In this document: positions 55,123-64,000 of the stretch, in pieces | Numbering within the stretch: the first letter of the stretch is position 1 | Layout of the letters: every line of letters begins with the position of its first letter | Source of the DNA: Ridgeia piscesae | Taxonomy: Eukaryota > Annelida > Polychaeta > Sabellida > Siboglinidae | Direction of reading: 5' to 3' | Assembly (NCBI GenBank): GCA_025642075.2 | Contig: JAODUO010000974.1 | Coordinates: forward strand, 69,501-133,500 | DNA: 64,000 nt | Position numbers and translations under genes: made by a program | The notes under the pieces: model-generated | The model's database searches: none | What the model was told of the DNA's origin: nothing | The model's input: the letters and a program-made list of their open reading frames with translations, nothing else

Positions 55123-56768
55123 CCGCCCGTAGCTGCTTCCACTTCGGGTCATGTTTGTGTTATCTCTCAGTCGTCTTCGTCTTGGTTGATTCGATGCCAT
55201 CCTCCGTATCAGCGTACTTTTCTGTCTACAACAAAGTACACCAGACTGTCCACTTGCTGCCATCTTGCCGCCTGCACAAGCAGTGACTGTATCACCCTCC
55301 ACCCTAACAAATACTGACACACTTCGATGTCGTGTAGGTATTACATCTTTGATGACATGACAAAGATAAAGATCACACAGTGATGTGGCAAACGACCATT
55401 TTTATGTCGGAACTACATTTCAGCAAACTGTTTGTGTACGAGCAAGCCTATCTAAAACAGGTATCTAGTCCTGTCTCCAGACGCCTCTGCGACGACGGAA
55501 GCCTGAACGTGACCATCTCTCGTTCACTGCCTCATGTTGGCGGGCGACTGGTGTCGAACTCTGCTGGCGCCAGCCACGTGATTCCAGGCCCCGATTTTCG
55601 ACGACGGGTCACCTGAACCGCAGAAAACAGTCATAAGTACTGTATTTTGGAAGTCTTCTAACTACAAAGACCGATATATTTATAGGGTTATGTAAAAGGG
55701 AATAGCAACTAATTGTTTATTGCCACATCTGCATTCTCGGTGATTCTATAGGGGACGTCTCTTAACACACCCTAAAAGATGCGGCGAGATTTCCATCTAG
55801 CGGCCTTTGGGAATATAAGTTCAGGCAAAACTTCCTTCCGGGATCCATCCACGCCCTAGAGGAATGTTTGTTTGTTTGTTTTTTTTTTTTTTTTTAACGC
55901 CAACCGACGTGAATGGAACCGAACATTGCGTCCGCTCGGCGTCGTGGCGGCGGTAAACAGTAAATGGAGGCAGAATAGAATTGATTGTTCTACATGAAAA
56001 AGCGTATGTATATAATCTGCTTAGGAACTTTCATGTAATAATGTCGCTGTCAATAAGTAGATTTGGCCCAATGAATCCATCTATTTCAGTGGATGGTCGC
56101 CGCGATTACCCCGGGGGTGCGTGCGCATGCGCGTACGTATGTGTGAGAACCTGTGTTTGTTTGTGCGTATGCTGGCGTGTGTGGTGTTGACAAGATCTTC
56201 TTGGTGACCATATATTAATTGTTGCCTTATGACTTGGGGATACCATAACAATATATTAATGAAAATATAAAAAAGCAGTGAGAATTATCACATTAAACAA
56301 ATACAATTCACATACAGAACCGCTTTTTAAAGAACTTAATTTATTAAAAGTAAATACTTGCTACCTATAGTTTGAAAGGATTCTCAAGTTACGCCAAAGA
56401 CAACATTGTAAAAATAGAGTGACAGGTGCAATATAATACAATGGTGCATAGGCCAAACATATTTTTCAGTATAATATGTATATGCAGTATATGTAATAAT
56501 TTTTTTATGTGTTAGAATAAATGTATCCTTATAATTATCGTTATTGATTATTATTAATTATTGCTTTCTGTAATTCATCACGAAGATTATTGTGGATTTG
56601 ACTTACTCGTGCGAGATTTGCTTTTCCTTACGTAGTACGTACCCATTTCATACACATACTTCAGGAACATCCATCATGTAACAGCATCATAACTATATCG
56701 GAACTATATGACACATGAACACACACACACACACGCGCGCACACACACATACATCACACACACACGCA

Positions 56769-56800
<32 letters not shown>

Positions 56801-56805
56801 CACAC

Positions 56806-56844
<39 letters not shown>

Positions 56845-58180
56845 CCGTCGTTCGATACGTAGACCATGCAAGGACCTCGCCGAAATCGATAAATTCACAT
56901 TGCGTTGCAGCTGCGATGAGTCTTTTTATTCACAATTTTGAAACTTCTCGGTCAGAAAACACATTCGTAACTTCATAATAAAATTATCATCGTGATATTA
57001 GTCGCCAATATACACCAAACTAGTAACATTGCAACGTATCAATAAACATCTTCTTTTCTAAAGCTGCATTCGAGACCTAGACGGTTAGTGTGGTTTGATA
57101 ATAACCGTTCAGTTACACTCGAATCGTCGGCTGGATTATATAGTGCGTGCTTGCGTGTCACACAGCGGGCGTTGTCTTGCGGTTAAGTTGCCATAATGTG
57201 GCTTACTTTAGGAGCCTTGAGAATACTCGTCCACGCTACGTCGACGTTATCGCCGCTTGGAATCGTATCTGGCATTTGTAGGATCGATCTGCAGCTGCGT
57301 CATACTGTGTGCCCAAGGGCGCCAATGTTCACGAAACGACGTCTATATGACCCGGCGTGTGTTAATGTGAGCAGAAATCGAACACTGATATTATGATTAG
57401 CCTCCAGATGCAGTTAGGTCAACCATATACGTAGGACACGTACACACAGAACATCAACCTAGTCATACCATCACGCCACCGAAAGATCGAGTTCCGTACG
57501 TCAACGTCGAAGATACTATGTAATGCAGTCTACGCTTAGCCGAACGACATTCCAGAGGACTCTAAATGGGAGCTGTTTTGCTGGCAACCTGCTGTCCTGG
57601 CTAAACATTTCGTGATTCGTTCAGGCGCCAGTCGTTACTAGCTAATTGATGCAATTAGGCGAAACGTCAATATTGTCTTCGACGACAGTCAAACGGTCGG
57701 TTCGCCCGCTGATTGGAATGCACGTCGTTGGAGCTGCCAGGAACAAAATCAATTTACGGAATACGCGAAGTTGCATTCGTAGGAGGTGGTCTGCAGAGGT
57801 GATGACGTCCTCTTGTTTGTGAACGCCAGACGAGGTCACCTGTCTTAGAAACGCCGAAGATCATGACGCAAATCTGGTAATAATCATCTCATTATATTCA
57901 CTGGACATGCTAATTGGTCTATATTGAACGCCTGTTCATCGTTCAGCGTTCCGCGACGCGTCGAAGAACAAGCAGTAATTACCACGACTACACCTTCGTC
58001 TGTAGCGCATCTGTATCAAGTCGTAAATATATGCATGTGTGGTAGACTGTAGCTTCTCAGGCCACTGGGAGCCAGGAACTGCGAAAGAGGACGTGTATTT
58101 TAGAGGCAGACAATAACAATGATATGCATATGTGAACGATAGCACAATTTGAGTAAAAAAAGCATCACGTGGAAGACATC
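55123..58180. other. Region without a confident gene
   Basis: Contains a T-run at 55868-55896, CA/CGCA microsatellites at 56715-56842, and an open frame at 55380-55616 whose second half (VSRRLCDDGSLNVTIS...) has a coding-like look but no recognised family. Around 57000-58000 the sequence is richer in CG dinucleotides than the left half of the window. Nothing else could be supported. Confidence 0.4.
56715..56842. repeat. (CA)n/(CGCA)n microsatellite
   Basis: Interrupted CA dinucleotides with a CGCA tetranucleotide block near 56764-56790. Confidence 0.95.
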
Positions 58181-58610
58181 ACAGAAGATGTGTATCGCGT
58201 CTACGGTCTAGGATAAGACGTGTCGGATTCGAAGATCCGAGAAGTTTTGTATCGCGTATATCTTAAAACGCATCGAATGCGAAGAAGTATTGTGTTGCGC
58301 CTCCTACGTGCTATTATTAGACGAATCAAGCTCGAACATCGAAGAAAGCGTACAAGTACATAGTGTACCCACTGGTGTACGCTCTGCAATGATAGTATTG
58401 AGCTCGAAGTTCGAAGAATTCTTGTTTCATGTCTTGTTTCGTGTGTTCTAAGTTGGTTTTGAACACCGAAGAAGTCTTGTTTTGTGTTTGCACGCGTTCG
58501 TTCTGTGATAAGACACGTTTGTTTCGAAAATCCAGTAAGTTTCGTTTCAACGACAAGGCGCATCGTTCGACTATCGAATACGTCCTGTTTCGCCTGTACG
58601 ATCTATAGGA
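58180..58610. repeat. Degenerate tandem array upstream of the Ly6-type gene
   Basis: About seven diverged units of roughly 55-65 bases sharing TCGAA..CGAAGAAGT.TTGTTTCG and GACGCATCGA-like strings, ending about 45 bases before the start codon at 58657. It may form part of the promoter or 5' UTR. No coding sense was found. Confidence 0.55.
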
Positions 58611-58656
58611 CGCATCGAGCTACGGAACACGACCGGGCAAGACTCGCCGTAGAACA

Positions 58657-59151
58657 ATGCGGCTGCGCGTGCCGTGTCTCGCGCTCGTCGCGTCTGCCTT
58701 GTGCGTCGTCGCGCGCGCCGCCACTGTCGTCTGCAACTACTGCTTCGACGCCGACGTCATCGACGACTGTCACCTGAGCGTGCGACACTGCAGCGCGGGC
58801 CACATCTGCTTCGTCGACGTCAAACACATCGAGTACACATCACCGACGGACGGTCGCAGCAAGAAGATGACGCGCTATCAGATGGGCTGTCTGTTCGCGA
58901 GCCTGTGTCGGGACGCGGTGAGCACGGAGCCAGGTCTCTACGGCCTGGCCACAGTCTTCAGGTCGTGCTGCTGTACGGACCGTTGCGGTACTCCGGACGG
59001 CGTCGGTCGGGGCAACTGGTCGGTCTGTCCAGAACTCCTGACCAGGACAGTTCCCATACTGACCAGCACAGCCGAGGCGTGGAGAGCGACCATTAGCGTG
59101 CTGACAGCCAACGCGATCGTTGGAACTCTCGTGTATAGCGTCTTGCTGTAG
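58657..59151 (+). CDS. Secreted, probably GPI-anchored Ly6/uPAR-domain protein, 164 aa
   Basis: Single uninterrupted frame with a good start context and a TAG stop. Residues 1-21 form a signal peptide (LALVASALCVVARA). The mature part has twelve cysteines at 26, 29, 38, 45, 51, 78, 84, 104, 105, 106, 110 and 124. The CxxC start, spacing and late CC....C follow the three-finger Ly6/uPAR (LU) fold. The usual final CN is CG here and the late pair is a triple CCC. An NWS glycosylation sequon lies at 120-122. The C-terminus (residues about 141-164, ATISVLTANAIVGTLVYSVLL) is hydrophobic and reaches the end, as in GPI-anchor signals. The LU family acts as cell-surface or secreted ligands and modulators; the partner is unknown. 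Most LU genes have introns through the domain, so the single-exon form is unusual. Not recognised as a specific orthologue. Confidence 0.82.
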   Translation: MRLRVPCLALVASALCVVARAATVVCNYCFDADVIDDCHLSVRHCSAGHICFVDVKHIEYTSPTDGRSKKMTRYQMGCLFASLCRDAVSTEPGLYGLATVFRSCCCTDRCGTPDGVGRGNWSVCPELLTRTVPILTSTAEAWRATISVLTANAIVGTLVYSVLL

Positions 59152-59737
59152 ACATCTCCTCTTGGTGAAACTGACCACAGTGTCGGTTCGCGAACCCTTG
59201 CACTAACACTGACTGGTTAATGGGTTAATTTATTGTCAACCATATCCGAGTCTGACTCTGAACTGTGTCACGGTATTGTCGTCCACCAAACGTTGTAGGA
59301 ACTTGTTCCGGTAATTGAAAACTCTGACTGTGGACAAATGAGCGTTTAAAGGGAAACGTAAAACAAAATGTTGTTTCGAACATGTTGTCGCGCAACACGA
59401 GCATCTATGAACACCAACCGTTCGGGTTGGAGAGACACGATCGCTAACGTATGCTGGAGACAGGGCACCCAGAAGAAAACAATGTAACAGGAGTACTAAT
59501 GACAAGATTGTTTAGCCTATATTATCTATAAAATAGTGTAGCACCGATGTTAAAGATATGCAGCATTGCATGGGACTGTGATGATATTGATTATGTAGAT
59601 GGTTAATATGCACTTGACATGTGTACTCGCACATGAAATAGTTTGGGTCAGAACACCGTAACGGTTCCGGGATTTGTTATGGTGAGCGTAATAGCAATCG
59701 GACAGTTATACATGCATTACTGCACGCATGCACGTAT

Positions 59738-59945
<208 letters not shown>

Positions 59946-60262
59946 GCGCGCGCTTATCACGTGTAATGGCGGCTGATGACGTTATCAAGCGATAATTTCT
60001 TCTTTTTCTTGTTATTCTTTTACCATTGCCGAATTGCCGAGGAGGGCCGTGGCTATTAATTTTTTTGGAAATTTGCAACATGATGTTGCTTTGCATATGT
60101 TATATTTCCTGGTTTGCATGTATACGATGGTTTCCGAACAGAGCCAATTACTTCTTCATGTTATATGGAATCACTGCGTAATAAAATGGCAACATTACTA
60201 CACCAGAAACAATACGACGGCATGAATGGGTGACTTTATTACTAATTATGTGATTTTTTTTA

Positions 60263-60265
<3 letters not shown>

Positions 60266-60356
<91 letters not shown>
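60266..60356. repeat. (GA)n microsatellite
   Basis: About 90 bases of uninterrupted GA dinucleotides. Confidence 0.97.
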
Positions 60357-60359
<3 letters not shown>

Positions 60360-60779
60360 TAGGCAGACAAACAAAATTAAATTAAACAAATTAAACATTA
60401 CCAAAGTTAGTCCCCTTTAAAAACTAAGTTGCAGCCATTTTTAATCTGTGGTAACTCTTAACGGGGTAACTTTTGCTTGGTCGAATTGATACTTCAAATA
60501 CAAGAAAAGCAAATGTAGCGCATGCTTGAAAGGGCTTTGTTTATTGTTTACTGTAAGTCAGAGTGCATTACTATTCAAAGGAAGAAGAAAACTGTGATCA
60601 AAGACCGTCCACGCATAGCAATTACTTTGTTGTGTACATAAATATTAGCATTGATTGATTTTGCACTCATTTATTACTTAAAATATGTCATACTTTGCTA
60701 TAATTATGTTGAACTAAGTTTATATGGGGCCTACTGTTCAAGCATTCACAGTCTTCTCCAACAACCCTACTATACAACT

Positions 60780-61325
60780 ACAACAATAACTCCAGGAAGA
60801 AAAATCTAAACTCAAAGAAATCTACGACGACTTACAAGAAAAAGAACTCGATGAAATGATTAATCAAGTCGAGATGGCAGACAACAACTCGACGAATTGA
60901 ATGTAGCCAAGTACAACCTTCGTGAAGGAAAAACATCCGGGCCTGACAACATCCGGCCAGAAGTTCCTGAAAAATGCGATTTGGACGACATTCTTCTTGA
61001 ATTTGCCAACAAATTACTAAACAATAACATTAAACCAGACCAATGGTCAGAAATTGACATGCTCCCTCTCCCTAAATCTGGAGATCTGAGCCTCACCGCA
61101 AACTACAGAGGCATCAGCCTATCCTCAATGGTTGCTACACTTGTCAACAAAATGATACTAAACAGACTGCAACCCAAAATCGACAAGCACATCCGCCCAA
61201 ATCAAAACGGATTTCGACCCGGCCAATCAACAACCTCACACATATTTGCACTGCGTAGACTAATTGAAGGAGTTAAAACCCGAAGTAAAAAAGCAATTTT
61301 TTCTTATTGTGAAATTTTAGCTTAA
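60780..61325 (+). mobile_element. LINE reverse transcriptase fragment
   Basis: The frame 60897-61325 encodes the RT fingers only: SGPDNIRPEV, DQWSEIDMLPLPKSGDLS, NYRGISLSSMVA, NKMILNRLQPKID, NQNGFRPGQSTTSHIFALRR. It ends abruptly after KTRSKKA with no palm (no catalytic aspartates), then AT-rich sequence. It belongs to a different lineage from the elements in TEX9 and the SV2-like gene. Truncated at both ends, dead. Confidence 0.8.
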
Positions 61326-62440
61326 CTTAATAATTCTATAAATATAATTTAAAAAAATTAAACAAATAAATTAATTGTTAATATAATTTTTTTTATTTGG
61401 AAGCATTCAGTATAAATATAATAAATTTTTACATATAATTCAATTATACATATAATTTTTAATGACATTTTAGACACTTATAATATTTATTATATATATA
61501 TATATATATTTATTTATTTATTTATTAACTAGATTAACACAATTATTTTTAAATAGATAATATATTAATTTAAAAGATATTAGATAAAATTATATATTTT
61601 TATCATTTTAAAGAACATATTGTGTACACTGTATATTATATATTTGTTTGCCATATTTCATTTTATTGTATATATAGGCACTATGTGAGTCTGGATTCCA
61701 ATTTAACATGTAGGGCCTAATGCATGCTGCAAATGGCAACAAAGCTTTATTATTATATTACACAACTTACTTACCAGAACCACAAATGACTGAGGACGAC
61801 ACTCCACTCAGGATGACAGTCAGGTGCGGTTGTTCAGGTATTAACTTTTAATGAATATATTAAATATACTCTAATACTAGTGTCCTGTTATTCAAATATT
61901 GTTTAACCCTTATATTCACCCTGCTCAGGGCCCCTTTTGGTCACGGTTTTCTGTAAATATTTTGCCCAGCTTGTTTCAACACCTAGAGACCATTGGTGAT
62001 GTCACAGAAGTATGAGCGACTGGCATTGGACATAATGCATGTCTGTGTGGGTTACTGTTTCATGTCAAGCCTGGAATTGCAGTTGCGAAATGAAATATTT
62101 TACGATATCACTGTAAAGACAATATTCATACCTACAAACATGTTGCAAGATGACCATGTGCGAGTGGGTTTAATGACATCCGTTCATAAATACCAGACTA
62201 CATATAAGCAAATTGAAAGATTGATTTCTTGTAGTATGTATTTGACAGTGAATAGATTTAATCAAGTTTTATGAGGTTTCAAGGGATTTTAAAACAACAA
62301 CATCTGCATTTGCATTACCATAATAGTACTTGCATTTAGTGCTCACTAATGGACACAGAGGAGTGAATAGAGTGTACACTTTAGCACTGAGTAACTATAT
62401 TCATAGACCCATACTTACTTACCTATGCCTGTGTGCTTGC
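61326..62440. other. AT-rich spacer
   Basis: Very AT-rich around 61320-61640, with a short TA run at 61490-61509; no coding resemblance in the rest. Confidence 0.5.
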
Positions 62441-63480
62441 TGAGAGCATAGGCCATTGAACAAGGAACGTCCGTGGCCATCCTCTCCATCTCTCTCCTGG
62501 TGTAACCCATCTTTTTTGTTTCCCTTTCAGTATCTCTTGCCAGGTGTTTCGTGGCCTACCTCTTCGCCTCTTCCCTGGGGGGGTTCCATGAGATGGCTTG
62601 ACAGGTGATGGTTTATGGAGGTGTCCTGAGTGTGTGTCCTATCCACCTCCATTTTCTCTTCTTTATTTCATTTTCTATGGGTAGTTACTTGGTCATTTTC
62701 CAGAGTGTAGTGTTGGATACCTTGTCTGTCCACTTCAGGTGTAAGATCCTGCGCAGGCATTTGTTGATGAAGGTCTGCATTCTTTTAGTGTCCTCTGTGT
62801 ACTTCCTCGTGTCTCCGATCCATAGAGTAAAACTGCCTTGACATTTGAATTGAATATTCTCAGGTTGCTGTTAATATTGATTTGTTTTGCTCTCCACGTT
62901 TTTCTCAACATGATGAATGCAACTCTTGCTTTCTGTATCCTTGCTTTGACCTCAATTTTTGTTGATTGAACTGCCCAGGTATGTGAATGAGTCTGTCTCT
63001 TCCAGTGGCTCTCCATTCAATGTAATGGGGTGTTGTTCTTTGTGTTGGCTTTCACAATCGTTGCTTACTTCTGCTGATGTTGAGTCCTAGCTGACGTTGT
63101 GTTTAGCAGCTCTATTTTTCCTGCATCTGTTGACGGCTGTGTGAGAGGAGAGCGGGGTCATCCGCATAGTCCAGGTCCTCCAACTGGCTCCAAGGTGTCC
63201 ACTGGAACCCATTTCTTCTATTTGTTTAGTCTTTTTCATGATCCAGTCTATGGCGAGCAGGAATAAAAATGGTGACAGAAGACATCCTTGTCTTTACCAT
63301 GAAAGAGTATGTAAGTTGTCCTGCATGAATGACCCTGCATGCCATATCTTCGTAAGTATTTCTTATCAGAGATATCAATTTATCTGGTATACCGTAGTGC
63401 TGTAGAAGCTTCCACAGCGTATCTCGTAGTCTACAAAGTTTATGTACAGGGCAGTCTATGAGATGTTCAGAAAACATTGT
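62440..63480 (-). mobile_element. LINE fragment, RT palm to C-terminus
   Basis: On minus, 63226-63477 encodes DTLWKLLQHYGIPDKLISLI and NTYEDMACRVIHAGQLT, typical RT palm/thumb sequence, breaking in the QG motif region. 62735-63016 encodes KARIQKARVAFIMLRKTW and LRIFNSNVKAVLLYGSET. 62440-62600 encodes a frameshifted tail (NPPR..., ETKKMGYTRREMERMA) of the same ORF. Several shifts and stops; dead. The lineage is RTE- or L1-like rather than that of the elements in the two genes. Confidence 0.8.
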
Positions 63481-63850
63481 TACACACTGCTGAATGTTGA
63501 ACTAAATAAAATTCACGAAATTGTACAGTTTTGAAATAAATTATGCACCAACAGACCATGATGTATGAATATGAACGATAATATGAGATCTAAAATAATA
63601 ACCTGGCTCTCAGTCGCTGAACGCGCATAAAGATTAAAAACAAAAGCAAAATACGCTCATTATTGGCACAACTTCCTTCGTCTTTTAGTTATCGCTAAAA
63701 TACCGATTTACAACGCGCTATCGCGCTTACATTTTTCCGGGCGTTATAAACTATCCGGGTGACGTTTCTGCGTATGCGCGATAAACGTAAACCCATCAAT
63801 GTGCTATCAAAACATCTCAAAACGTGTTTGCCGCATGTTAATTTGCGACA

Positions 63851-63852
<2 letters not shown>

Positions 63853-63911
<59 letters not shown>
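63853..63911. repeat. (TA)n microsatellite
   Basis: About 58 bases of AT dinucleotides, right before the hAT-like edge repeat. Confidence 0.97.
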
Positions 63912-63913
<2 letters not shown>

Positions 63914-64000
63914 CACTGACCGAATACTTTTGTACTTTTACTTAAGTAGTTTTGTGGAGCGGTACTTTTACTTAAGTCGTTTTTTTCGGGGGTACTTTTA
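63912..64000. mobile_element. Partial hAT-like terminus at the window edge
   Basis: Carries three TACTTTTACTTAAGT-type motifs like those in the RFX7 intron 6 element; cut by the end of the window. Confidence 0.35.

Noticed and set aside
53871..55320. Large frames of 409-529 codons through the 22-base array
   Set aside because: Both strands and several frames are open alike, as expected for a stop-free repeat. There is no proof of coding, so it is listed as repeat.
55380..55616. Candidate exon encoding VSRRLCDDGSLNVTIS
   Set aside because: Somewhat coding-like but no recognised family, and I could not join it to another exon with matching phase.
57196..57396. 66-codon plus-strand ORF
   Set aside because: No signal peptide, splice context or family resemblance; length expected by chance.

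Overview
The window looks like genomic DNA from an invertebrate animal with AT-rich non-coding sequence, short exons, long introns, many simple repeats and several decayed LINE (non-LTR) retrotransposons. The gene content (TEX9, an RFX5/RFX7-type factor, an SV2-like transporter, a secreted Ly6/uPAR-type protein) fits a lophotrochozoan such as a mollusc or annelid, but the sequence does not settle the species. I rebuilt the gene models by hand from splice sites, reading frame and family resemblance recalled from memory. No database search was possible.

Layout. (1) 1305-14310, minus strand: a complete 12-exon TEX9 orthologue; the exons join to 393 codons plus stop. A dead LINE lies antisense in its first intron. 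(2) 14311-14901: a 591 bp gap that must hold a divergent promoter. (3) 14902-27942, plus strand: a complete 8-exon RFX7-type transcription factor (1524 aa) with the RFX DNA-binding domain split over exons 4-6, a PxLPxL ankyrin-docking motif, and a 3.8 kb GC-richer last exon. One intron inside the DNA-binding domain has the hallmarks of a minor-spliceosome (U12) intron. TEX9 and RFX7 are also neighbours in vertebrates, head to head as I recall, so this is probably an ancient divergent pair. (4) 27943-31146: converging 3' flanks. (5) 31147-49278, minus strand: a complete 12-exon SV2-like major-facilitator transporter (538 aa). A nearly full-length LINE coding region sits in intron 1, intron 5 starts with GC, a 22 bp minisatellite that copies the exon 7 splice donor fills most of intron 7, and a 17 bp/GA compound array lies in intron 8. 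(6) 49279-58180: no firm gene; a promoter-like block near 51.1 kb, possible short exons, and four tandem-repeat arrays between 51.3 and 55.1 kb. (7) 58657-59151, plus strand: an intact, apparently single-exon, probably GPI-anchored Ly6/uPAR-domain protein, preceded by a decayed tandem array. (8) 59152-64000: microsatellites, two LINE fragments and part of a hAT-like repeat at the right edge.

The genes do not form a pathway. TEX9 and RFX7 plausibly share a promoter, and RFX factors are known for ciliary gene control, which gives that pair a possible functional link. The most unusual sequence features are the splice-donor-carrying minisatellite in the SV2-like gene and the U12-type intron with an apparent AT...AA boundary in the RFX gene.
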